NCBI GenBank assembly: GCA_023105745.1
Contig: JALGQZ010000006.1
Coordinates: 31,325,686 to 31,389,685 of the forward strand
Length of the DNA stretch: 64,000 bases
Direction of reading: 5' to 3'
DNA from: Austropuccinia psidii
Lineage: Eukaryota; Basidiomycota; Pucciniomycetes; Pucciniales; Sphaerophragmiaceae
The translations under genes and the position numbers were made by a program. Below, piece by piece: positions 35,601-46,900 of this stretch; the stretch's first letter is position 1, and each line of letters opens with the position of its first letter. The notes under the pieces were generated by a model. The model did no database searches. It was not told the origin of the DNA and saw only the letters and a program-made list of their open reading frames with translations.

Positions 35601-35958
35601 AAAAAAAAAGACCTAAATGTGATGGTAACCCGTGAGTGATCCTGTCAAAGAGAGCTGCTTGAAGATGGCAGTGATTCTTCCTCAAGAAATAATGTTGGAT
35701 TTGCAAGTGAAGACAATTCCAATGATGAGAGAAATGATTTTTTTGGAATGTTTTGAATGTGTTGGATGAAAGATTTCAGTAGAGCACATGTTCTTGGTTG
35801 CATTGTGGCGTTTGGGGTGCCAAATGCAGAAGCAAGCAGGTCAGATTTAAATTTGGATATAATGTAAATTTACCTCCAGATTCGATGCTGGGGATGTTTT
35901 TTTGACCTGGGCGCTGGCAAGCCTTGAAAGTTTGCTATTTATATTCACTGCTGAAGAT

Positions 35959-36007
35959 GCCCTTACATGTTTTTACCATTTTGCTGATGTGCTTTGGCCA
36001 GCACCCT
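35959..36007 (-). repeat. MULE right terminal inverted repeat
   Basis: Reading minus from 36007: agggtgctggccaaagcaca ... acatgtaagggc, aligned with 29394-29441. Confidence 0.65.
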
Positions 36008-36593
36008 AAATAAATAATTATCTATAGATGTGGTCTGCTCAAAAATGCATGTGTATTAAATTCAAGTTTTCCACAATTTTTTGCATGTCAACTTGGCAAG
36101 AGAAACAGTTTGTTTCATTCTCAATCTTGCCCTCTTTCAAGTCTTTTAATTGATCCAAGTCACGACACATACTATACTCTCAATTTGGATTTCTCCAACG
36201 ATATGTAAATATAAAAAATAACAGATTAGGTAGGGTAAGATTGTTAAATACCCAGTCGGATTGTGCTATTCTATCGATTTCATATTCTTTCCAGGAGTAC
36301 AAAACCGATGACCCTTTTTGGGTTTATTCAATGAGAAGATAGACAATAATAAAACATTTTTTTAAAGCAAGAATTTATAACAGATTGATTTATTTACGGT
36401 AAAAAAATAAACTAATTTTTGATGCGTGTGCTTTTTTCTATCCGAAAAATTCTACATAGCCTTTTTAATCCAATTCCCGAGTAAAGATTTATGACTTGCA
36501 TTTGCGGCAGAAAATCCATTGGTGCTTGAAAGATAGAATCAAATCAATACTTGCCATGATGATTTACCAAATACGAGATTTTTTAAGAGGCGC
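36008..36593. other. Spacer downstream of the tail-anchored protein gene
   Basis: Higher GC than the flanking repeats and no gene visible. It probably includes the 3' untranslated region of the minus-strand gene ending at 36594, but I cannot place a polyadenylation site. Confidence 0.4.
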
Positions 36594-38297
36594 TCACCCA
36601 ATTATTACTACTGCCATTACCACCACCCCGACAACAGTGGAGAAGATTGCTAAATTCCATCCGTTTTCACCTTGGCCAAACGTTATCTTTTTTTTCTTGT
36701 CATCAAAGACTTTCTTGAAAGTTCCATTTAATGGTTTTTTCTCCAGCTTGAAATCCCTCTTGATTTTTTCTTTTGGGTCCTTTAGTAAAGAGTTCATCAT
36801 TACCAGATTTCTTTGGTTCAAGTTGTTGCCTAAGCAAACCTCAGAAAATACTCCTTCATCAATATGTTTGGCAATTTTTGTTTGTCGATCGATTCCTGGA
36901 TCCTCATCATTTTGCTCCTTGACGGTGGTTACCTGGGTGTGAATTTTTTTGGAGACTTAGCCAAAAAGAAGAAGAATATGCTTGATTGAGTTTTAAACAA
37001 GAAAGAAAAAATTACTGACTATTTTACGTTTTCGACTTGGGTTTCTTGCTATCGTTAGATCATTGGATGTTTGACTGTCATCCGAATTCTTGAAGGTCAT
37101 TTCCTGGAAGCATTAATGTTTTCTTTTTTTTAGCTTTTAGTTTAATCTTAATTATTTAATTTCCAATTTACTGACTTGGAGCTTAACATCCGATGAGCTG
37201 AGCTGAGAGTCATGAGATGGTAAAAGTTGAGTTTTAGTGAGTGATTTAGTATGGGGAGGGGGTGAACGAATAAAAGTAAATTCTTCTTTTGGAGCATGAT
37301 CAGGTTGATGAAGACTACTTGTTGGACTAGCTCTAGATGAAGATGAAGGCTCGACAACAATTGAGGTAGCAGTCAAGAGACTTTTTTCAAGGAGTGTTGA
37401 TGCCAAAGGAGGAACAACAGAAAGAGTAGTTTGACCAGGAATGAGAGCAAGAAAACTAGAGTTATTTTTAGATTGAGGTGAAGGTACAGAGAGAAGAGAG
37501 GCAGCCATTGGAAGTGAAGCGAGTTGAATTTCTGGTTTCCAACTTGTAGGATTAGATTGAAAAACATGAGATTTTGAGCTAGTTTCTATGGCACTTTTAG
37601 GACGTTGTTTTTTAGGTGATAAAGTTGTTGTTTGATTTGAGGGTTTAGGTAGTATTGGAAGAGAAGGAGGTAAGCTTTTAGGAGGAAAGGATTGATTTTC
37701 AAAAGATGTAATCGAAGTGCTTGAGTGATGATCTAATGATGAAGATTGAGGTTTATTAGTTTGAAAAGATTGAGATTTGATTTGAGAGTCTTGAATTGAT
37801 TGGCTTAAAGTTGGACGATCTGAATGATGAAAAGATTTTCGTAAAGATCTAGCGACTGATTTTACACTTTTTCCGAATGAATTTGAATGATTACGATGAG
37901 GATTTTGATTTGATTGATGAATTTGATTTTGAAGAGTTTGAGGATGATTTTGATTTTGAGTAATGATTTGATTTTGATTTATGGATGAATTTTTTGATAC
38001 AAGATTGAATAAGGTTGACTTTTGAGTAGAAGAATGAGAAGGATTGATTGGATTTGATGAAGATCTAGAATGTAAGATAGCCATAGATTTTTTGGAAGAG
38101 AATGATAATTTTGAAAGTAAAGAATTTTTCTTTTTTTGAGTGAAATTATTAAAAGTTTGAACTGAAGTAGGATTGATTGAGTTTGAATTTGAGTTTAAAT
38201 TTGGAGTTGATAAGGGAAGATGATAAGATTTTTTGGATGGAAATTTAATGGATTGATCTAGGTTTGAATGATTAGAATGAGATGTTGTTGTAGACAT
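36594..38297 (-). CDS. Ser/Asn/Gln-rich tail-anchored membrane protein, three exons
   Basis: Exons 38297-37176, 37103-37020 and 36932-36594, with introns of 72 nt and 87 nt. Both introns have donor GTCAGT and acceptor CAG/CCAG, both in phase 0. The alternative GTAAAT or GTAATT donors lead straight into stops. The product is about 514 residues. Residues 1-374 are low complexity and rich in Ser, Asn, Gln, Pro and Lys, with a basic patch (KSVKSVARSLRKSFHH). Residues 403-490 are charged (DPKEKIKRDFKLEKK). The last 21 or so residues form one hydrophobic helix (IFSTVVGVVVMAVVIIG) right at the C-terminus. No N-terminal signal peptide is visible, so a tail-anchored cytoplasmic-facing protein is likely. 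I do not recognise the family. This is the only likely host gene in the window. Confidence 0.72.
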
Positions 38298-39120
38298 TTT
38301 TTAAAAGCAAAGAGAAAGATGATTTGTAGTGTGATGATGATTTGGATGATGAAAATGTAAAATTCTTTGTTTGGAAGAAGAATTTAAAGATTGATGAGGG
38401 AATGTGGAGGTTAAATTGATTTATCGATTCTGAGGTTTCTTGAAGGACTCAATCGATCAAGATTCGATACGATAGCTCAAGTGGATCGAGAGCTTGACGA
38501 CAGTAACTAGGCTAACTAAATCCATGGCAACATCAACAATCAAACATCAAGGGCATCGTCATGAGATGGACTAGTTTTGAATTTTTGATCGATCTATGGA
38601 TGAATTGAGAGATTGAAACCGACCAAGAACAAGAGCGATTTCGAGGACGGGTTTGATCAAGTTACAGTATCCGATTTTAATTTTTAATCCATGAGAGTCT
38701 GAGACAATAAAATCTGACAGTCGGTGGTCTATCTGTTATCAGTCTGTTGTCAGTCTGTTGTCTTGATACTGTTGTATGATACCAAAAATTAAATGAATGA
38801 TACGTATCAAGGAAGAGATCGATGGATTGATAAAACAAGTAACCAACCTAACTAGGGTACTGTGCATTTTGAATTGATTAAAAAATCCCTTGAATTGAGA
38901 GCAACTGATGAACGAAAATGAAATTTTGAGGTGAATGTTTGAAGGATTGAAGATGATGATGAGATCTTTGATGATTTATATGGGCGGTGGTGGTAGTGTT
39001 AGGAGTGAGTAGAGATGTAAAAATCGACTCACCAAAGTCCCCTGAAAAGAAGAGTTCGATCTGCTAAGAATGACGATGGCTCTCCAAGGTGGATCGAAAG
39101 ATTAGATTTTATACCAAAAA
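38298..39120 (-). promoter_or_regulatory. Probable 5' leader and promoter of the tail-anchored protein gene
   Basis: Reading minus, TATAAAA at 39113-39107 is followed by a C/T-rich, higher-GC stretch typical of fungal leaders. A good splice donor GTGAGT at 39032-39027 suggests a 5'-UTR intron. The leader just before the ATG is CT-rich with no upstream ATG in the last 80 bases. A short tandem repeat of cagtctgttgt sits at 38737-38761. The acceptor site is not certain. Confidence 0.4.
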
Positions 39121-40538
39121 GAACCCATGATTTTTAGACTTGGAAAGAAATTTAGAAAAATTTAAAAATAATTAAATAAATGCTGCTTTTAATTTTAATT
39201 TTAATTTTAATTTTTCATGACTGGAATATTGGATAAAAAATATTAATTATTTTTAGTTTAAATTGAAGATAATTTATCAAAAATTTAATTAATTTAATAA
39301 AAAATGTGAGTTTTTTAATTTTACAAAACTAAAAAGACAGATGAGCTCATTAAATGATTTATTTTATTTCTGGTTTGGATAAACCCCTTGAATTAAGCCT
39401 CACTCAAAAGTTGATCAAGATGATTTTCCATTTATGCTAAAACTCATAAAATAATTTAGCTTATTGCCTTTGGTTTGAAGTGACAGATCAGAAAAATATC
39501 ATCTTCCAATCCTACAAAGGCTGGGGTTTGGTTTAAGGGTTTGTTTGCATCAATTAAAAGAAAAATATTTATTAATATTATATATAAACATTTAATTCAT
39601 TTGTTTGAAGAAAATTATATTTTGAATAAGTTAATCTTTAATTTAAAACTTCTTTTATTTATAAAATTAACCAAAAAAATCAGAAAAAGAAATATAAAAT
39701 TTCATAGTAACTATTGAATTATTTATTTATTCAAAATATTTTTTACATTAAAAATTATTTTCTTCTCAATTGTTTTATGGTATCATCAGATTCCATTTCA
39801 GTTATATTAATAATTACTCTTCTCTTCTATGGGATTATATTTTTTTTTCTCTTAAATATTTGGAAAAATTTATTTGTATTAACTTCCTGAAAAAAAAAAT
39901 ATAAGAATTACCATTTATTATCTAAAGGATAATATTTTCATTTATGTAAAAGACTTTTTTAAATTATTCTCAATTGAAATTCCTTATCATTCTGTAAATT
40001 AAATAGATTGAAAACTTCTTGGTTAGAATCTCATACCCTCTAGAATAAAACTTTAGTGAAATTTGGATTTTATGTAATTTTTACTGTGGGATTAATTTAT
40101 TATTATCATCAAGTAACCCTCTTGAGATAAATCAAAGCATTTTGTTTCAACCTAATAAGAATAATACAGGAATATACAAGTGATAACATGGGAAAAAGAA
40201 AGTTAAATTTTAAGAATAAAAAGATTATTACAAATAATTCTCCTTTTAATAATATGTGAATGGAAAAAAATTTAAATCAAAAAATTCCCTTATTTTAATA
40301 AAATATTTAAAACTATTAACCAATTCTCAGGTTCACTTGGATAATAAAAATAACCTCTTAAATTAAACTCTTAAAAATATTAAATATACTCATTTATATA
40401 ACATGAAAATAACCCTTTGAATTTCATTTCTGTGTGAATGAACAAAAAATAATAATTTCTTAAAACATTAAATATCTAAATTCAAACACACTAATAATTA
40501 AATAGAACTTAACTAATTTACTAGTATTAATTGAATTC
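39121..40538. other. AT-rich spacer, no gene seen
   Basis: No open frame of note, no recognisable repeat family and no RNA gene visible between the host gene promoter and the THIRD element. Confidence 0.5.
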
Positions 40539-40543
40539 AAGAT
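40539..40543. repeat. Target-site duplication (left) of THIRD Ty3
   Basis: aagat, repeated exactly at 51238-51242. Confidence 0.95.
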
Positions 40544-42549
40544 TGTGAGCCTTTGAGATATGACCACATACTCAATAAGGTCACAAAAAAGACTCAGAAT
40601 AATTATACCTTTAATATAATTATATTAAAATTACTTAGAATAATTATACATTAAAAATAATTACTTAAATATACAAAAAATACCATAAATTGGTACAAAA
40701 ATTGGTTTAACTTAAAAACCAATGAATCAACATGTAAAATAAATTATACCACTGGATTCCCCATGGTAAAATACACATATACCATTTTTATAGCATATCT
40801 GTAAAGTCAATATTTAATGAATTATAAGGTATAATACCTTATAAAAACCATAAAACCTCATTTATCTCAAGAACTAATGAAACAAAATGTAAAATAAATT
40901 GTACCAATGGATTCTCCACGAAAATCCACACATAAAACAATTAATAATCTAATTTCCAAAGTTAATACTTAAGGAATTAACCTGAATATATGCACTTTTT
41001 TGGTCAACACATATATTCAAGGATCATAGCTAATATCTCCTAAACTATACATGATAGAATGATGAACCAAAAATAAAGTTACCACGTAATTACTGTAAGA
41101 ACACAGATATGAACTTTATTTTACAAATTATAAACAAGGTTAAAACCTATGATGAAATATTGATAAAAATCAACAGAGCTGTTGACCACTTTGTTGTGAA
41201 AGTATTCCAAACTTAAAAAAAAGTAAACAGTTGGACTCTACTAGTTCATTCGTGAAGAATGATGTAATTTTTATTATTAAATTCAGGGTATAACCCCCTG
41301 AAATCAAGGTTTGAAGTTTAAAATATTGAATTTCAACAGAAAAGATGAGTTATAAGAAAAATCATCAAAATTAGAGTTTTTATGATATAATGAAAAGCTC
41401 TTGGAAGCATAATAAGGTTATGCCAGGCTATCTGAATTCACTCTCTGAATTTCTGTAGCGTGTAAATCTTAAAATTTATTGAGGATCAAAGTTTGAGCTT
41501 AATTTGAGCAGTTATGATCACTCACAGTAACCTTAATTTAAGTTTAACAGTCTTAAGAGTGATAAAATTGGTGAATACTATTAGTTTATGATTAAAAATA
41601 ATAAAATCCACGAAATTTGGGGTTCTGCCAAGCCTCTGAAGTCATCAAACTTAGAGTTATAGTGATAACTCTAAATAATGGTGTAATAATGATGTAATCA
41701 TCTCCAAACCTTAAAATATTGATCATTTCCAGTGGGTATGATCAGTACACGTCTACTAGAAGCCTGTTGGAATCTATGAGGGAGGTATTTACTATAAATA
41801 GAGCTCTTTTTACTCTATTTTCCCCTCAGACGCATCAAAAACATTAAATCAATTAAATCAAAGGTAATTTCTTTATTCTTTATATATAAAACTATTATAT
41901 TATTAAAGACCAAAGACCATCTTGTTGTAATCATCTATTTTGACATGATTAAATCATTTATTTAATTGTTTTTGCTAAAAATCTCTTTAAAAACTCATTT
42001 CCACGTCAAAATCCAGAATAATTTGTAATTTTCTTTATTTTTATTGTAAATACAATTTGAAAAAGTTGTATTTATATTTTTTGGCGTAAAATATTTCAAA
42101 ATTAGTATATTAAGTGTTAAAAGTAGGTTATTTTCTCTTATTATAATAATTTCTCTAATATTACTCTCTTAATAATTCTTTAATTAATATAAATAGTATT
42201 TATATTAATTCATAACTTCAATATTAGCAATATTATTGTTATTAATTGTTTTTTATTAATAAAAAGCAATTTTTTACGCCTTTATTATTTGTTGGTAACA
42301 ATAATAAAGAGCTTTTTTAAATATATTAATTATTTTATATTAATATATTTATTTATTATATTATATTTTCATAATATAAATTATATTATTATATTTATTT
42401 AATAATATAATTATTTTACGCCATAATAATAATAATTATTTATTATTATTATGTTTTTAATCTTATTTATTCAATTCATAAGGACATTCAGAGTACAATA
42501 AGTAATAAATTAGTAATTTTTACTTATTGTTTCAAAGTCAAACCTTACA
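40544..42549 (+). repeat. 5' LTR of THIRD (2006 bp)
   Basis: TGTGAGCCTTTGAG...CCTTACA. It shares its first ten bases with the other two elements' LTRs but is otherwise a distinct family. Confidence 0.96.
41793..41800 (+). promoter_or_regulatory. TATA box in THIRD 5' LTR
   Basis: TATAAATA, followed about 25-30 bases later by a pyrimidine-rich start-like stretch (ctattttcccctcagac). It is the likely core promoter. The same motif is at 50481-50488 in the 3' LTR. Confidence 0.55.
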
Positions 42550-42567
42550 TTTGGGGGCCTGGCCGTG
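42550..42567 (+). other. Primer-binding-like site of THIRD
   Basis: tttgggggcctggccgtg directly follows the LTR, equivalent to the sites in OUTER and INNER. Confidence 0.6.
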
Positions 42568-43067
42568 ATATTTACTTAAAAGACCTTTAAAAAGATTATA
42601 ATTGGGTTTATTCAATAATAAATTATATTTATAATCATAAAATTATATAATAATTTTATATTTTATTGATTTTAAAAGCTATTGAGGCATTTGGAAAGCA
42701 ATTGTACTGTCTTACACATGGTTTTTTCACATCCTTAGACTTGCAAGAACTTTCTTTGAGTGACTCTAGTGATTAAAAAAGATAATTTATAAATTAAAAA
42801 TAATTTTTTATAATTTAATTTTGTAAAAGAATCATATTCATTTTTTATTTTATTCTTTAAAAATGAAAATATAAAAAATATTAAAAAATATTAAAAAAAC
42901 CAATAAAAAAAAAAAGTTATTTTTTTTATTAATTTTTATTCATTTCTTTATTCATTTCAAATTTTTAAAAAAAAGATATAAAAGCAATTTCTACGTGGAA
43001 AATTGCCATATCTTGCCAAAAAATAACACTTCTTATAAAAAGACTTATATTTATTTGTCTTTTTTAG

Positions 43068-43986
43068 TGTTTGAAGATAACCCAACAGAAGACAACCAAA
43101 CTACTGTTGAGAGATTGGTGGAAGAAACTTGTCAAAGTTCTCCAACACCAGTTATCACCAAAAGAAAGAAAGCTAAGAAATTAGACTTTCCAGGACCCAC
43201 CATTCAAGACTCTGAAGGTGAGCACCTCTTTTATAATTTCCATAAAAAGAATTTTTATCCTAAAATACTTTTATTTCTTATTTTCTTAAATTATGACTAC
43301 CAGAAGAGGTTCCCAATACTCCATCCAATCAGATGGAGCTGGACTCAGAGGTAGAACTGATCCCTCAAAAGGGAAAAGAAAGGGCAATATCCCCAGTGGA
43401 ACAGAATCCACACAAGGAAGTGCCTTATCCCAAAGGCAAGTCCCAGAAATGCCCATGATATCTGAACCTGAATTGGAGCTAAGTATGAGTAACTCAAATA
43501 GGTACAACTCACATTCAGAGGGCTCAAATAGACATCTACATGAGCCAGTACAAGCAGTATTACACAGTGTACAAGGACAAAGATTGGGAAATGCTGCCTC
43601 AAATACACCAAGGAGTGATGAAATCCTGGCACATCCTGAAAAAGTTCCTCAAAGAGGAGGAGATAGTGAAATACTCCAATGGATGGAATCCACTGTCATC
43701 CAAACCTCAAATCAAAAAAATCAAGGATTACCATGCCAAAAAGAGGGAGGCAACCAAGGAAGAAGCCCCAGTAGCTTCTACCAGCAAGCCCCAAGCCAGC
43801 CCACTTCCCCAAGAAGGGAAGAAGAACAAGAAAAAGCATTGGAGGAAACCATATTCCCCAAGCTAAAGGATCCCAAGAATCCAAAAGGATGCCATGGACA
43901 ATGTTTTCAACATGGCCAGAACCTTGATGGAATTCAAGGACAAGGAATAGCAAAGAATGAGACAACCTCATTTCCCAAAGAAATAA
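43068..43986 (+). pseudogene. THIRD frame-B accessory gene (spliced), with stops
   Basis: Predicted exons 43068-43217 (150 nt), 43304-43435 (132 nt, same length as in OUTER) and 43502-43986. Intron 1 is 86 nt (GTGAGC..CCAG) and contains the gag ATG at 43293. Intron 2 is 66 nt with a GC donor (AAAG/GCAAGT) and acceptor AATAG. All junctions are phase 1. Frame B has TGA and TAA codons inside intron 2 and none in exons 1 and 2. Exon 3 carries AQIDIY, a long helix-like block ending NGWNPL, a Lys-rich linker, then RIPRIQ...MARTLMEF. Two nonsense codons, TAA 43864 (where relatives read QGY) and TAG 43948, break this copy. The conserved C-terminus after them shows the decay is recent. Confidence 0.72.
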
Positions 43987-46900
43987 CCTTGTCCAAAGAT
44001 GTTGTAAATACTTTAACAGAAATTAAAAATAGTATATTACCTCTAAAAGAAATTAAAGATAGTTTATTATCACTACAAGAAATAAATAACAATTTATCTT
44101 CTTTAACAAAAATTGTTGTGCAAAACAAGAAAGAAATTGACAACATTAAGTTTATTGTTGAAAATAATAAACCAAAGAATTTAATTGACAATACTCAAAA
44201 ATTAATACAAGGACAACAAGAATTGTATAAATAAATAAAAGATATCAAAGACAAGACTTTGACAATCAATTATGATGTGAGTATTGACAATCTTACAGAA
44301 AAATTAAATAAATTAAGTATTTCTGTAGAAAAATTTGAAGAAAAGACTTAATCACACCAAAAATCACTTTTGGACCATGTGGAAAAAAGTGATGAAGCAA
44401 GAATGCATCTGAAAGATGATATTCAGAGTGAAATAAGGCTTATTACTGAAAAAATGGATAAAATTAATGAGGCTAATTTAAATATGCCAAAGTTATCAAC
44501 ACCATTTTCTCATATAAGAAGCCCTGTTAAAACAAAAGAGGAATTGTCAAATCCTTTCATAACAGACTTGAGTCACCAAGATAATAACCAAGTCTTAATG
44601 AAGGAAGCACCTCAATTGAAGGAATGGCCAACATTCACAGGAGAAGGTGAATATGACCACATGTCATTTATTAAAACAATTGACATGTTACAAGAAGACT
44701 ATGCCATACCAGATGAATTAATCACTGCAAGATTACATTCATTATTTGAGAAATCTGCAAAAAGATGGTATTATGGCATAAGACAGACAAATGGTAAAAA
44801 TACCTGGTCTTGGTGGAAACAAGAAATAATCACCAAGTGGGCAAATGATGCCTGGAGGTATAAGATAGAAAATGCATTTGAAAACTCTTTCTTTGACCTA
44901 GAGAAAGACAAACCTTTAACTTGGTTCTTGAAACAAGTTGAAAGGCTTAATGCACTGTACCCAGAAATGTCACAAAAGATGGTGCACATGAAAATACTTA
45001 AAAAATGTGGAGGGGAACTAGAACATGCCCTAAGAAGCAGGTGTATAGAACAATGCTACACAGAAGAGTATATAAATGCACTAGAAGATATAGTGACAAG
45101 AACAAAAATTGGCAGGACTTGGAAAAAATTGGACATTAAAAGCCCAAATAAACCATTTATCAAAAAAGATAAATCAAAAGAATATTTTAAGCCCAATACA
45201 TCCAACAATAATGAGCAAAGAAAATGCCATAAATGTGGAGGTATTGGACACTTAGCCAATAATTGCCTTAAAAAAGCAAAGATTAATGAAATTGTGGAAA
45301 CAGAAAACCACAATGACAAAGAAGAGGAATCTGACTCTGAAAAAGAGACAGAAGAGTCAGAAAGCTCTGAAAGTGATGAAATCAATATAATTAATGCACA
45401 AATTAATAATATTGATATAACTTATGAAGTACTGGATGTTAATTCAAACTTACCACAAGTTGGAACATCTGACACAAACCTGACAAACATACAAGATGCC
45501 AAAATGTATAGAACCAAACCTGCAAGAGGAATGGGATATACAGCTGGAAAATCAAGTATAAGTATTGTTATGGTTGATCACCAAGAAGGAAAAGTTAACT
45601 TGGATACAGGAGCATATTGCACTTGTGTTGGCAAAAGTTATTTAAAAAACATTGTCCCAAACTGGCAAGAAAAACTTATGCCAATGCAAGGTGTCAAATT
45701 TAGTAGCGCAAGTGAGAGCATGAAGCCCCTTGGAATAATTGATTTAACACTAATTTTTCCTCATCCCTCACAATGTGTCAGAATTAAAGTAGAGTTTGTA
45801 GTAATGGACAACTGTACTAGTAATCATTTCATACTTGGGAATGACTACTTATCAATCTATGGTATAGATATCTCCAACCAAAAAGACAGATATTTTACCA
45901 TAGGAGATAACAAAAGACAAAAGTTTGGCTTCTTAAATAACAAAAAACAAATCACAGCTATTAAGAAGGAAGAAAAAATTCCAGAAAAAGAACTTTTTAT
46001 ATCTGAACAACTTAAAGAGGCAGAATTCAATCAAGAATTAACAGAAAAAATGAAAGAAAAATTGATTGACCTCTTATTTAAGTATAAAAATGCCTTTTCA
46101 ACTGACAAAGAGCCACTAGGTGCCATAATTGGACATGAAGTGGATATAATTATTAATGTAGAAAAGCCTTACCCACCTTTATTAAGAAGACCTGCTTATC
46201 CAGCCAGTCCAAGGGCTAGAGAAGCCTTAGAGGTGCACATTAAAGAATTAATGGACCTTGGAGTATTAAGAAAGGTTGGACATAATGAACAAGTAGAAGT
46301 TACTACACCTGTCATTATAACTTGGCATAATGGAAAATCAAGGATGGTAGGAGACTTCGGAGCCCTGAACACCTATACCATTCCAGACAGATATCCAATA
46401 CCTAGAATCCATGAGACATTGACCCAATTGTCACAAGCTAAGTTCATCTCAGCTATGGATGCTCTTAAGGGTTTTCATCAAAATGTCTTAACATACAATG
46501 CCAAGAAACTACTAAGAATAATAGTCCATTGTGGAATTTTTGAATACTTAAGAATGCCATTTGGGATAAAAAATGCACCTTCCCATTATCAAAGAATGAT
46601 GAATACCATATTCCCTGAAGAATTATCAGAAGGATGGTTAATTATCTATATTGATGATATCATAGTTTTCTCAGAAGCTTGGGAAAATCACCTTACAAGA
46701 CTAGAAAGGGTACTACAAAAAATAGTCTAAGTGAATATGAAAATTTCCTTGAAAAAGTGTCATTTTGCATATAGTGAATTAAAAGCACTAGGACATGTTG
46801 TATCTGGACTTAGTCTAGGCATAGACAAAAATAAAGTAGCAGCAGTACTACTCAAACCAATGCCTCAAACCAAAAAAGAAATGCAATCATTTTTAGGATT

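Larger units (their letters stand above)
29394..36007 (+). mobile_element. Mutator-like DNA transposon with OTU domain
   Basis: The left end agggtattggtaaaaacaca is matched in inverted orientation at the right end (36007 reading leftward: agggtgctggccaaagcaca). The similarity spans about 48 bp with mismatches. Inside is a transposase-like gene on plus (29945-32727), a 3' noncoding part shared with the inverted copy, and a 2.4-kb A/T-run tract. The outer bases atttattt are also mirrored, so I could not fix a 9-bp target duplication. The right boundary is inferred from the inverted repeat alone. Confidence 0.72.

Noticed and set aside
36496..36942. 148-codon plus-strand frame
   Set aside because: Antisense to exon 3 of the minus-strand gene, whose splicing phases and membrane anchor are coherent.
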